IMG/VR virus record: IMGVR_UViG_3300030000_000036
Location: 1-29,778 of that record
Length of the DNA stretch: 29,778 nucleotides
Reading direction: 5' to 3' (one strand)
DNA from: a virus
The notes below the pieces were generated by a model that saw only the letters and a list, made by a program, of their open reading frames with translations, was not told the origin of the DNA and did not search any database. Both the position numbers and the translations under genes were made by a program. Every line of letters starts with the position of its first letter. Position 1 is the stretch's first letter. This document shows, piece after piece, positions 8,066-16,255 of the stretch.

Positions 8066-8379
8066 TACTGGATCAACAACGCTTCGGCGTAACCGCCCGT
8101 AGCGTCAGTCATCAGCTTTCCGAAACGCACCGAGTCGGCGGTATCTACCGCCACCAACGTGCCCGCCAGCACACTGACGGCCTTGCCGGCCTTAAGCGCG
8201 CCGGTCACCGGCAACACCCAGACGTCCCCCAGGACGGCGGTGAAGGGCTGCCCCTTGACCGTGGATTCCAGCGGAATCACCACCATGTCGTTTATCACTA
8301 CCGGCTGCCCGGAGGTGGTGCCCCCCGTAGGCGATGTGAGGGTGATGGTTCTGCCCGTACCCGAATAATTTCCAGCCAT
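8065..8379 (-). CDS. DUF2190-type capsid cement protein
   Basis: A 104-aa protein starting MAGNYSGTGRTITL. It is almost wholly beta, with the Gly/Thr/Val-rich pattern of DUF2190 proteins: VVINDMVVIPLEST, FTAVLGDVWVLPV, GKAVSVLAGTLVAVD and a final GYAEALLIQ. These are head-decoration or cement proteins found next to the major capsid gene. The internal ATG at 8379 was preferred because GGAG lies 9 bases upstream; the in-frame ATG at 8394 has no clear ribosome site. It overlaps the next gene by TAATG. Confidence 0.82.
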   Translation of the reverse strand: MAGNYSGTGRTITLTSPTGGTTSGQPVVINDMVVIPLESTVKGQPFTAVLGDVWVLPVTGALKAGKAVSVLAGTLVAVDTADSVRFGKLMTDATGGYAEALLIQ

Positions 8380-8411
8380 TACTTGATTCTCCATGCCACA
8401 GAAACGACAAA

Positions 8412-8428
8412 CCCCGCACAGAGCGGGG
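8412..8428 (-). terminator. GC stem-loop after the capsid-protein stem-loop position (late-operon attenuator)
   Basis: CCCCGC (8412-8417) pairs with GCGGGG (8423-8428) around a 5-base loop, followed on the minus strand by TTTG. It lies between the DUF2190-type gene's start region and the end of the capsid gene (8448). The T tract is short, so it is either a weak terminator or an mRNA-stabilising hairpin downstream of the highly expressed capsid gene. Confidence 0.55.
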
Positions 8429-8447
8429 CTTTGAGGAAAACGGCGAA

Positions 8448-10529
8448 TTATTTGCCGTTGGACTTGTACAGACCGCGATAGTCGAGCGGCGCCACGCCGG
8501 CATCGATCCGCACCTTGGTCATGACGCCGTCCGAGGTGAAGCCTTCTGTCTGCTCCACATACGGGGTTTCGATGCCATCCAGATACGCGACCTCGATGGT
8601 GTCAGAGCCTTGTTTCGCCGCCAGATACCACTGATCCGGGGAATTATCATCCAGACGCGGCTCGCCGATCACTTCGGCAAAGTTGCGGATTGGGTTCGCG
8701 ATGCCAGCATTAGAAGTCGTCCCGGGCATCGACTCCGAAGTGATGATTTGGCGCGCCTTGTCTTCCAGGGCAATCGGGGTCAGCACGAAGGCCGGGCGGA
8801 TGTTCAACGTGCGCGGCTTGCCGCCCTTCACGTCGACTTTCTGCAAGGCCATGGCGGTCTTGCCCGCACTCAAGGCTTCCACCGACAACGCAGAACCGGC
8901 ACCGGTACCGAGGTTTTTGCGCGACGCATCAAACAAAAGCTTGTCGTCGCTCAGCTTTGGCGGACTGGTCAGGATCGCATACACCAGGTCACCGATGGTC
9001 GCGCGTGCCGCCTGTCCCATCTTGTACGGAATGTCGCTCAACAGCGACAGGTCGTCGTTGATGATTGCCTGGCGGTTGATGCCGAATAGCTCGCCGTAGG
9101 TCGCCAATTGGATACGCTCCCCTCGGTCGCCCAGGGTGATGTGCTTGTACTCGGCGCCCGGGCGCACTTCGCGCAGGCTTGGAAACTCGCCCAGGCCAAC
9201 CCGCGCCACCGTTTTAAAGTCGCTCAAGCGGCCTTTACGGGTCCATTTCTGGAAGGTCTCGTCCGACTCTTCCCAGCCGAGCAATACCGACTTGCCCGCG
9301 ATGTCGAGCAGGATCTGGCCGAAGTCGCTGGACGTGTGCGTGAACGCCATACCGACCATCTGCATCGGCGCAAGGGTTGCCACCAGAATTCCGCGCTCGG
9401 TCAAGGAGGCTCGCGCCAACTCGCGCAGGCTCATGTTATTGAAACCGTTACTGGCTTCGATTTCCGCGTGGCCCACACGGGCCATCAAAGAGGAACGAAC
9501 CGAATCGCCCACCAGATTGCCGTTGGAAATATGACCTGGATGCTGGCCCGGGGCCGCGACTGTAGAGGCCGTGGCGCCTTCGCCCAGCTTGGCAAGCAGC
9601 TTTTCTCGGGCCACTGCAACTGAGCAGTTCATGTCGGTAATGCAAGCGTTCAGCAACTCGGTCTGGGACGCAGCAAAACCGCCAAAGGCAGCGGTAATTT
9701 CAGTACGGCGAACGCCGTCTTCAGCCACGACCTGGGCGCGGATCTGTTCGACCGTCAGGGTGTTAACAGGCGCAGCTACTGGCGCGACAGGGGCTGACTG
9801 CGCAGGCGCATTGCCGCGCGGGTTCATCAGGGTTTGAAGCGCTGCTTCTGGTGGCATGTTGGTAAACTCCTGCATGCGTTTGGATGTGAGAGAGGCGGCA
9901 ACCTTTAACGGCTCGATCAATTCGTCAGCGAAACCGGCTGCCACCGCTTCGCCGCCTTCCATCCACGTCTCCGCTGAAAGCAGCGCGTGAATTTCTTCGG
10001 GGGTTTTGCCGGTTTTGCCGACGTAAGCCTGAACAAGGTTGCTTTCCACCTTGTCGAGCAGAGCCGCGTATTGGCGCATAGCCTCGGCGTCACCGCCCTG
10101 CACGCCCCACGGCTTGTGAATCATCATCATGGCGTTGGCCGGGATATAAACCCGGTCGCCCGCCATCGCCACTACGCTTGCCATAGAGGCGGCCAAGCCA
10201 TCGATGTACACGCTCACGTAAGCCGGGTGGCCCTTGAGCGCGTTGTAAATCGCCATGCCTTCGAACACATCACCGCCGGGCGAATGAATGCGCACATTGA
10301 TCTGTGACACGTCACCGGCTGCGAGCAGATCCAGAACAAACTGTTTGGCGGTGATTCCCCACGCGCCAATCTCGTCATACATCATGATTTCGAGGGTGCC
10401 GCCTGCCAGGGCGCGCATGGCGTACCAGCTTTCTTGCGGCTTGTTCTCGACGGTGATAGCCGTCGTGATGGCCGCCACAGATGCACGGGGCATCATTAGC
10501 GGCTCAGGACTTCTTACTGAGGTCTGCAT
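8448..10529 (-). CDS. Fused ClpP-like prohead protease and major capsid protein
   Basis: A 693-aa fusion. Residues ~35-205 are a ClpP-like serine protease: IHSPGGDVFEGMAIYNAL, GLAASMAS with candidate nucleophile Ser115, MMMIHKPWG with His138, and a C-terminal ETWMEGGEAVAAGFADEL. About 230-330 is a Pro/Ala linker plus helices, a likely scaffold-type region. About 340-693 is the capsid domain, with strands such as RIQLATYGELFGINRQAIINDDL and a C-terminal VRIDAGVAPLDYRGLY. Fused protease-capsid proteins are known in some lambda/HK97-type phages; self-cleavage during head assembly is expected. The start is uncertain: ATG 10529 overlaps the portal end by 26 bases, while ATG 10496 or 10493 would remove the overlap. 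Neither has a strong ribosome site. Confidence 0.93.
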   Translation of the reverse strand: MQTSVRSPEPLMMPRASVAAITTAITVENKPQESWYAMRALAGGTLEIMMYDEIGAWGITAKQFVLDLLAAGDVSQINVRIHSPGGDVFEGMAIYNALKGHPAYVSVYIDGLAASMASVVAMAGDRVYIPANAMMMIHKPWGVQGGDAEAMRQYAALLDKVESNLVQAYVGKTGKTPEEIHALLSAETWMEGGEAVAAGFADELIEPLKVAASLTSKRMQEFTNMPPEAALQTLMNPRGNAPAQSAPVAPVAAPVNTLTVEQIRAQVVAEDGVRRTEITAAFGGFAASQTELLNACITDMNCSVAVAREKLLAKLGEGATASTVAAPGQHPGHISNGNLVGDSVRSSLMARVGHAEIEASNGFNNMSLRELARASLTERGILVATLAPMQMVGMAFTHTSSDFGQILLDIAGKSVLLGWEESDETFQKWTRKGRLSDFKTVARVGLGEFPSLREVRPGAEYKHITLGDRGERIQLATYGELFGINRQAIINDDLSLLSDIPYKMGQAARATIGDLVYAILTSPPKLSDDKLLFDASRKNLGTGAGSALSVEALSAGKTAMALQKVDVKGGKPRTLNIRPAFVLTPIALEDKARQIITSESMPGTTSNAGIANPIRNFAEVIGEPRLDDNSPDQWYLAAKQGSDTIEVAYLDGIETPYVEQTEGFTSDGVMTKVRIDAGVAPLDYRGLYKSNGK

Positions 10530-12021
10530 TGAGGGTCACTTTCCCGTAGAACGTGTGATAGGCGTCCGAGCTGAACACCAGCCCCGCCGCCCGGTTGGTT
10601 TTGATTTCCGCCGTGCGTGAGGCCTTGAGTTCCTGCGGATTGCGACCGCGCGCGCGCGACACCTCGGCCTCATCGGCAAAGCCCGCCTCAACCAGCAGTT
10701 TCCAGGCGTTGGCCTCTTGAACCGGGTTGATCCAGGGCATCACCGGCCCCTGATACACCGCGTTGTAAACAGAGGTCATATCAAGATCAGGCGGCGCCCT
10801 GAGCACCCCACTAAGCAAGGCCATTTCGACAAACGTCCGGTACACCTTGCGGGACCAATAGTCGATAAACTCATGCTGCAACTGGTCATAACCCAGCTGG
10901 CTCTCCACCAGCTCTTGACGTTGCGCCGAGTAGGTGCCGTTGTAACTGCGCGTGGCCGTCGAATAACCCATACGGGTGCCCGCCGCGACTGCCCGCAACT
11001 GCCCGTTGCGGAAGCTCTCAACAAACTGACTTGGCCGGTTGCTTTCGATCATGCCCACGTCTTCACCGGGCATCAGGCCATCGAACACCATGCCCGGGGC
11101 AATCGGGATGCTCCGAGCACCAACGGCCTGACCGTCACCGCCTGCGGCGCCCGGGCTGGGCGTGTAGTCATCGGGCGAACCCTTCTTGATGAACATCGCC
11201 AAAGCGGCACTGATCCGCGCGGCAACCCGCTCGCTTTCCTCGTAATCCTTGATGTCTGCAAGGCGTGTCAGTACGGCATGCAGCAGTGGTTGCCCACGGC
11301 TCTGCCCGATCCGCTTACGGTTCGCGATATGCAACATGCGGTCGGCCGGGACAAACTTGGTCTTGAACGACGAGGCATAACCCAGCACGCTGCCCGGGTG
11401 CTGGGTCAGCAGGTTGAAACCCTTGACCCGCCGCCACGCATCGCGGGTGATGCCCTGCACCACACCGTTGGCCGCATCGTTGTAATTCCAGGGCAGGTAG
11501 TCCGGCTCCAGCAACTCAATGGAAAACGGCACTGCGTGCAAGTGCGTGAAGTTGGAAACTTTGCCCAGCAGCAGTTGGCCCAGCGCCTCACCATCACGCA
11601 ACCACGTCCGACACACCAGCCGCTCCATCTGCGGGCGAGTCAGTTCGCCCGAGGTTTCAGGGCACAACGACCATTCGGCGTAAGCCCGCTTCAGTTGTGC
11701 CGCAAAGATGGTGTGGACGTCCCCGGACTTATCCAGCGGTAACGGCTCCACCGCAATGCCCGAGCCACCCACTACCCGCTCTTCCAGGCGGTCGAAAATA
11801 CCGGTTACAAGGTCGTGATTCTCGTCCAAGTGGCGGCTTTGCTCGCGCAACGACACACCCGCTATCTGCAACGAAGCGTCAGCACTTTTTGACTGTCGCG
11901 CGGCCTTGTGCGTGCGCGTCACCTTGGCCGCTTCGAATGCCTGAATTGCATGGTCTGCGGCTATGCGCTTGAGCACTAGCCCGGGGAAAACCGGCTTCAG
12001 AATCCGGTCGACGATGTTCAA
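10504..12021 (-). CDS. Portal protein, lambda gpB family
   Basis: A 505-aa protein of the lambda portal family. It has RLEERVVGGSGIAVEP, WSLCPETSGELTRPQMERLVCRTWLRDGEALGQL, LLEPDYLPWNY, YEESERVAARISAALAMFIKKG, a GEDVGMIESNRPSQFVESFRNGQLRAVAAGTRMGYS stretch and MPWINPVQEANAWKLLVEAGFA. The portal forms the ring through which DNA enters the head. Translation appears to begin at TTG 12021, overlapping the stop of the gpW gene (TTGA). Its 3' end overlaps the protease-capsid start if the longer start is used. Confidence 0.93.
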   Translation of the reverse strand: MNIVDRILKPVFPGLVLKRIAADHAIQAFEAAKVTRTHKAARQSKSADASLQIAGVSLREQSRHLDENHDLVTGIFDRLEERVVGGSGIAVEPLPLDKSGDVHTIFAAQLKRAYAEWSLCPETSGELTRPQMERLVCRTWLRDGEALGQLLLGKVSNFTHLHAVPFSIELLEPDYLPWNYNDAANGVVQGITRDAWRRVKGFNLLTQHPGSVLGYASSFKTKFVPADRMLHIANRKRIGQSRGQPLLHAVLTRLADIKDYEESERVAARISAALAMFIKKGSPDDYTPSPGAAGGDGQAVGARSIPIAPGMVFDGLMPGEDVGMIESNRPSQFVESFRNGQLRAVAAGTRMGYSTATRSYNGTYSAQRQELVESQLGYDQLQHEFIDYWSRKVYRTFVEMALLSGVLRAPPDLDMTSVYNAVYQGPVMPWINPVQEANAWKLLVEAGFADEAEVSRARGRNPQELKASRTAEIKTNRAAGLVFSSDAYHTFYGKVTLNADLSKKS

Positions 12022-12230
12022 CGAAAGGTCGCCAGCGAGTAACCCGGGTTACCACGGGCCGCAGCAGCCTGGGCATTCACCCGGCGCTCCCACTCCTTGC
12101 GACCCGCGATGATTTGCGGCAGATCCGCGCGGACCAGCTTGCGACCGTTGAAGTTGATTTCCTTGCCTTCCAGAACCGCCGCCTCAGCGTCAAGGTACTT
12201 GTCCAGCATTTCCTGAGCGGTCATAGCCAT
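12018..12230 (-). CDS. Head-tail joining protein gpW (lambda family)
   Basis: A 70-aa helical protein, the size of lambda gpW (68 aa). It has MTAQEMLDKYLDAEAAVLEGKEI, then a short beta turn FNGRKLVRADL and a helix GRKEWERRVNAQAAA. This two-helix-plus-hairpin pattern is typical of gpW, which plugs the connector after packaging. It overlaps the terminase stop and the portal start. Note that this lambda-type gpW is unrelated to the P2-type W at 5981-6313. Confidence 0.88.
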   Translation of the reverse strand: MAMTAQEMLDKYLDAEAAVLEGKEINFNGRKLVRADLPQIIAGRKEWERRVNAQAAAARGNPGYSLATFR

Positions 12231-14266
12231 CCGTTGTTCTCCATACCGAGCCAGTCACCAGTGGCGGCGGGCTGGACTGTTTGCGGGACAGCCGAAGGCG
12301 GCGGCGCAGATCGCACCGGCTCGGGCTGTTCGATTTCTTCGGGTTCATCTTCCGGCGCTTCTGGCACTTCCCACGTACCCGACTCGGGCACGTATTGGGC
12401 CTCCATTGCGAGCCGGTCCAGGTCCAGGCCAAAACGCTCCTGACTGATCCGCAACGCGGCCAGCGCGTACACAAAACAGTCGAGCGCTTCGTTACGCCGC
12501 TTGCTGGCATCCCAGCGCAGCACGCGCCGACCCTTCGCCAAGATCCATTTCTTGGTTTCGCTGGTCAGCTGCTTCAGCTCGTCGTCGTCACAGATCAGGT
12601 CGTCTGCCGGGAAGTGGATCAGGCCCGCCATGGCGCGATTGCCGTCCGGCTGCAATTTGAGCCGGTTGTAAATGACCTCTTTGGCGTTGTCGGTGCCGAT
12701 TTCGGTCAAGTACGTTTTGGACTTTTTCTCCTTCTTGCGCGGGAAGTTGGCAATGGGTTTGCCGTAGGTGCTTGCCCCGAATATCGGGATAACCCAGTGC
12801 AAGCCGTGCTTGCGGCTCTGCGCCCTGACCGTCTCAGAGTGGTGTCCACCCGAGTCCCAGCACCAGCGCATAACGCCCATTTTGGTCCCGTCAGCCCGGG
12901 TGAACTGCCTGTGCAGCTCTAACCCAACCTGACGCAACAGCTCGGCGCTGGCCGGGTCGCCCGTCAGTACGCGGCGATAGATCAACCATGACTCTTCGCC
13001 AGCACCAAAGCCCCACACCCGCAATTCGTAGCGGTCGTCCTGCGTGTCGATCCCGCCCGTCAGTACCACGCAACGGGCCGGAACATCGGCCGTATACACC
13101 TCTCGACGGGCGCGCAACTGCTCCCAGTCGACCTTTTCGGTGAAGTCTTCTTCCCATGGCTCGCCCAGTGTCGTGTTGACAAAGGTCTTGAGCTTGCCCC
13201 GATCCTTACCGGCCTTATCTCGCTCGTCCGCGATCTTCACCCAGGTGGTGAAGGTGGAATAGATCGTCCAGATATGGAACGTGAGACGGCGGGGTGTGGG
13301 GATAGGCGCATCATCAGCGCCAAACCACTCCATGCTGTCACGGGTCCAAATGCCCGTTTTCTCGCAGATGTAGCGACCCGAACGCGAACCCTCGACCATC
13401 TCGTGATGCTCGAAGGTGCAGCCGTTACCCGACTCGCACAGATACCAAGCCTTATCGACCTCACCGCGCGCGTCCTTCGACCACTTGAGGCCATACGGCT
13501 CGTCCTTACCGCCCCACTTGAGGGTTTGCTCAGTGTTGCAGCACGGACAGCGGACATGGAACCGGAGCAGGTAGGCCGACTCTTCGGCCGCCCGCGTGAT
13601 CTGGCAACTACCGGCAAGCTTGGGGGTAGAGCCGCGTATGGACTTAGGAAAGGTCGCACCCTCAAGTCGCTTATCCCCGAGAAAGGTGGGAGAACCCTCG
13701 TTGTTGATGTCCGCGTCAAAGCTGGACAACTCGTCGTAACCCACCTCGTCCGGGCTTTTCTCGCGGTAGTTGCCAGCGGCCTTGCCACCCAGCCACCACA
13801 GAACCTTGCGGTTCTCAAATGTCTTTTGGTCCTCGGTGTTGTCCTTGTGTTTCTTGCCGAACCAGGGCGCCATGGCCTTGATAACGGGCACGTCCCGGAT
13901 CATCGGGTCAACGTGCTTTTTCATGATGCCTTTGGCGTCGTCGTCCGTAGGACTCCACATGCAAATGCTGCGTTTCTTGTGCTTGATCTTGTAGGCAATG
14001 TTCGCCAACAGCATCTTGGTGTAACCGATCCGTGCCGATTTCGGCAGGTTCAGTTCGTGAATCAGGTCGTTACCCATAGCGTTCAGCAACGCCACCTGGA
14101 ACGCCTCGGTCTTCCACTTGCCCTCGCCATAGGACGACTCTGAGGACATGTAGAAATATTCGTCTGCGAATTCAACCGCCGTCATGGGCGGATCAACTTC
14201 AAGATTCTTTAAGCCGCGCCGAACCGCCTCAACCAGTGCTTTCATCCAGAGAGGAGACGTATTCAT
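12221..14266 (-). CDS. Terminase large subunit, lambda gpA family
   Basis: A 681-aa packaging motor. The ATPase half has PKSARIGYTKMLLANIAY (P-loop type, about 76-93), YLKHKK-like region with ICMWSPTDDDAKG (~101-113), and Walker B in GYDELSSFD (Asp178-Glu179). A Cys cluster (Cys240, 242, 243, 277 and 283) looks like the zinc site seen in gpA-type enzymes. The nuclease half has GGIDTQDDRYELRVWGFG and later conserved acidic residues. It is a two-part ATPase/nuclease acting with the small subunit at cos or pac. The Pro/Glu-rich tail (~625-670) is probably the procapsid-binding end. The start ATG overlaps the small subunit by 38 bases; an internal ATG at 14245 is also possible. Confidence 0.95.
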   Translation of the reverse strand: MNTSPLWMKALVEAVRRGLKNLEVDPPMTAVEFADEYFYMSSESSYGEGKWKTEAFQVALLNAMGNDLIHELNLPKSARIGYTKMLLANIAYKIKHKKRSICMWSPTDDDAKGIMKKHVDPMIRDVPVIKAMAPWFGKKHKDNTEDQKTFENRKVLWWLGGKAAGNYREKSPDEVGYDELSSFDADINNEGSPTFLGDKRLEGATFPKSIRGSTPKLAGSCQITRAAEESAYLLRFHVRCPCCNTEQTLKWGGKDEPYGLKWSKDARGEVDKAWYLCESGNGCTFEHHEMVEGSRSGRYICEKTGIWTRDSMEWFGADDAPIPTPRRLTFHIWTIYSTFTTWVKIADERDKAGKDRGKLKTFVNTTLGEPWEEDFTEKVDWEQLRARREVYTADVPARCVVLTGGIDTQDDRYELRVWGFGAGEESWLIYRRVLTGDPASAELLRQVGLELHRQFTRADGTKMGVMRWCWDSGGHHSETVRAQSRKHGLHWVIPIFGASTYGKPIANFPRKKEKKSKTYLTEIGTDNAKEVIYNRLKLQPDGNRAMAGLIHFPADDLICDDDELKQLTSETKKWILAKGRRVLRWDASKRRNEALDCFVYALAALRISQERFGLDLDRLAMEAQYVPESGTWEVPEAPEDEPEEIEQPEPVRSAPPPSAVPQTVQPAATGDWLGMENNGWL

Positions 14267-14774
14267 CTAAAAGCTCCGGAATGCGATCAGCCAACCCGGC
14301 CGCCGCGTTACGCGTAACGGCGATTTCTGTCTCGACCGCCTCAAGGTGCCGAGCGCCAATATCCGGGTGTTTGCGCTTTACGTTCTTGTGGACGGTGTTA
14401 AGGGTTGAAGCCAGCTGCGCCGACAGACTTGCCAGCGCGTAAATCATGAAACCGACAGGGACAAGCTCCTTGTCGCCTACCTTGTTTTTGCGTGCCTGGG
14501 CATCGGCCTGTTCTTTGGTCAGGCGCAAGCGCTCGACATCGATCTTGTAACCAATCAGCGGATCGACTTCATCCGAGCCAGGTTGATGCTTCACGCCTTG
14601 GTGCTTGAGCCGGTTATCCAGCACCGACCGAACGTCGTAAAAGGACTCGCGGCCGATCTTCGCGACTGCCTCAACGCCCCATTTGTCAAAGGCCTGCGTC
14701 GAAATTCCGAGACTATCGGCCATGCTTTTTTTGTTCAGCCAGAACGGCTGACGTGTGATCGTTGTGATTTTCAT
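14229..14774 (-). CDS. Terminase small subunit-like, DUF1441 type
   Basis: A 181-aa protein. The N-terminus has a winged-helix pattern like Nu1 (QPFWLNKKSMADSLGISTQAFDKWG, about 8-32), which recognises the packaging site. It is followed by a charged helix (YKIDVERLRLTKEQADAQARKNK) and a C-terminal helical half likely to bind the large subunit. It corresponds to DUF1441/Nu1-like proteins that precede gpA-type terminases. It follows a 150-base noncoding stretch, as expected if cos lies just upstream. Its coding sequence contains a perfect GTTACGCGTAAC palindrome (14307-14318), part of a repeated family. Confidence 0.85.
   Translation of the reverse strand: MKITTITRQPFWLNKKSMADSLGISTQAFDKWGVEAVAKIGRESFYDVRSVLDNRLKHQGVKHQPGSDEVDPLIGYKIDVERLRLTKEQADAQARKNKVGDKELVPVGFMIYALASLSAQLASTLNTVHKNVKRKHPDIGARHLEAVETEIAVTRNAAAGLADRIPELLDEYVSSLDESTG
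14307..14318. repeat. 12-bp palindrome GTTACGCGTAAC, internal to the terminase gene
   Basis: A perfect 12-bp palindrome and the only fully symmetric member of the GTTAYNNGTAAC family. It is inside coding sequence (Val-Thr-Arg-Asn), so it may be fortuitous. Confidence 0.5.
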
Positions 14775-14926
14775 AAAGAAACAACAACCAACCTCTAGAA
14801 AAGGGTCATACGTAGCGAAACGACGGGCCTCGAATTACCCCCTAGGGGGCGGTACGTCCGGGAGTACCTTTTTGGAAAAGCGCAAGACTTTTCGTAGATT
14901 TTTCGATCTTTTTTTTCATGGCCTCA
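14775..14926. other. Noncoding stretch upstream of terminase: candidate cos/packaging region
   Basis: There is no convincing gene in these 152 bases. They contain a perfect palindrome CCCCCTAGGGGG (14838-14849), a neighbouring GGTAC...GTACC inverted repeat (14850-14868), and an A/T-rich segment with repeated TTTTCG (14889-14908) ending in eight T. Its place just upstream of the small terminase gene in the direction of transcription matches where cos lies in lambda. The cleavage position cannot be read from this alone. Confidence 0.4.
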
Positions 14927-15649
14927 TCACTTCGCTGTGAGCACCGCCGCCGTCATTGCCAGCTCAGCCTCGACAGGCAGTCGAGCCGATACGATCCGAT
15001 CAGCGATGCCGTAGAAGTCGAACAGCGAGCCATACGACGGGTCTTTACCGAACGCGAACAACATGTTGATTGAGCCGCCTTTCTTGCCGACCCTTTCAGC
15101 AATACCCAGCGCACCACTACCTTTGCCCAAGACAAAGAAGCGGCGTTGATTGCCAGCACTGCGCCTGCTGTCGGTACTGTTCGAATGCTTATCGCCTTGA
15201 GCGCCGAGACCCGAAAGAATCTTTTGCAGCTGGCCGCGACTGATGTTGCCGTGAGCATCCAACTTCATGCCCGCCCCAGGCATAAGCGACTTACCCGAGG
15301 GCAGCAGGCCACGCGCGGCGAATAGCGATTCACTGCGCTTACGTGGCCGAGCGCCACCCATCACCTCGGGCATAAGCCATTTGGTAGGGGCCGCGCCCTT
15401 AGACGCGTAATCCTTCACGCCCAGTCGAGCCTCAAGGCGCCCTTTCTTGGCGAACTTGATAAACAGGCTGTTGAGCGTGAACTTGGTGGGCCGGTCGAAA
15501 GCGGCTTTCATGGCCGCTATCTCGGCGTCCCTTGCCTGCTCTGCCGTCTTGTTGAGGGCAGTAGCAAGGGCGAACGGCAATTGCCGCTGCTCAAGGTCGG
15601 ACAACTTACGGCTCAGCAAGGCCGCGCCTTGCGTGGATATTCTCAACAC
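14927..15649 (-). CDS. Minor tail protein Z (gpZ)-like
   Basis: A 240-aa basic protein. The N-terminal part has the pattern LPFALATALNKTAEQARDAEIAAMKAAFDRPTKFTLNSLFIK, followed by EARLGVKDYASKGAAPTKWLMPEVMGGARPRKRSE, which resembles the gpZ family (lambda gpZ is 192 aa). gpZ acts late in tail completion. The C-terminal half carries Lys/Gly-rich loops and FFVLGKGSGALGIAERVGKKGG. It is unusual to find it ahead of the terminase rather than among tail genes. The start ATG at 15649 follows 12 bases after the noncoding gap. The 3' end abuts the candidate cos region. Confidence 0.68.
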   Translation of the reverse strand: MLRISTQGAALLSRKLSDLEQRQLPFALATALNKTAEQARDAEIAAMKAAFDRPTKFTLNSLFIKFAKKGRLEARLGVKDYASKGAAPTKWLMPEVMGGARPRKRSESLFAARGLLPSGKSLMPGAGMKLDAHGNISRGQLQKILSGLGAQGDKHSNSTDSRRSAGNQRRFFVLGKGSGALGIAERVGKKGGSINMLFAFGKDPSYGSLFDFYGIADRIVSARLPVEAELAMTAAVLTAK

Positions 15650-15853
15650 GGGGCGACCTCGCTAACCAATGAATGACTGCCGGTTACGTCTCCGGCGTCC
15701 GTGCTGCAGGACCGCACTAGGGGCACACAGGGCCGCTGTCGGGGCCAGTAGCAAACTGGCGCACTCCGGGTCGGTATTCAGGTACACCGCCGACCATCGC
15801 ACCCGTTCTTTCGTGTGGCTCAACGCCCCTTTACGGCCGGGGAGGCCTGCGAA
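15650..15853 (-). other. Gap of about 200 bases with three hairpins; weak 53-aa TTG ORF
   Basis: Hairpins are visible at 15679-15696 (GCCGG/CCGGC, with GAC/GTC outside) and 15744-15760 (GCCAGT/ACTGGC), and a GGCC/GGCC pair lies near 15837-15849. A TTG-started frame from 15823 to 15662 (53 aa) is open and lies in the same frame as the preceding 129-aa gene beyond its TAG. It has only AAAGGGG two bases before the TTG, which is poor spacing. I therefore list it as structured noncoding sequence with an uncertain ORF. Confidence 0.3.
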
Positions 15854-16243
15854 CTACTTCATATCAAAACCTCCCAGCGCCCAGATCACACCCACCACAA
15901 TGGCAAAACCGTAAAAGGTCACAAAAGGCCACCAGCGGCGCTGCTGAATAAACCGCGCTGGCTGGGTGGTTGGCGGCGGCTCTGGCGGTCCCGGCTCCGG
16001 CGTCCACTCACTCAACGACCTTGGATCATGGAACATCACAAGATCAACAATGGCGCGGGGCGCGCTGCGATTCTGAGAGTAATCCACTCCTAGAACCTGT
16101 ACGCGCTCCACCTTGACATTGGGCGCAGCCAGGTCGAACTCAGAAGCTTTAGCCGCAGCCTCGGACAGCAGTGCGTTAAGCTCGGGACCTTCCAAAATGC
16201 ATCGCACCGAAGTGAGATTGGTTCGATTTGGAATGACTTTCAT
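15854..16243 (-). CDS. Phage protein of unknown function with C-terminal membrane segment
   Basis: A 129-aa protein. The soluble N-terminal part (1-80) alternates strands and helices (LTSVRCILEGPELNALLSEAAAKASEFD, VKVERVQVLGVDY). A Pro-rich linker (PEPGPPEPPPTTQP) leads to a C-terminal membrane segment (about 108-126, WPFVTFYGFAIVVGVIWAL). The topology is N-in or N-out tail-anchored. The gene follows the 130-aa gene with a nearly identical ribosome site (GAGGGTTTGAG). The position near holin suggests a lysis-cassette or virion-release link, but that is only context. Confidence 0.65.
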   Translation of the reverse strand: MKVIPNRTNLTSVRCILEGPELNALLSEAAAKASEFDLAAPNVKVERVQVLGVDYSQNRSAPRAIVDLVMFHDPRSLSEWTPEPGPPEPPPTTQPARFIQQRRWWPFVTFYGFAIVVGVIWALGGFDMK

Positions 16244-16255
16244 CTCAAACCCTCG

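Noticed and set aside
12041-12054. GTAACCCGGGTTAC palindrome
   Set aside because: It is inside the gpW gene, has the half-sites in the opposite orientation to the repeated family, and occurs once.
14842-14919. 25-aa Lys-rich ORF on the minus strand in the candidate cos region
   Set aside because: The GAGG is only two bases from the ATG, the AAA run is simple sequence, and the frame falls in the presumed packaging region.
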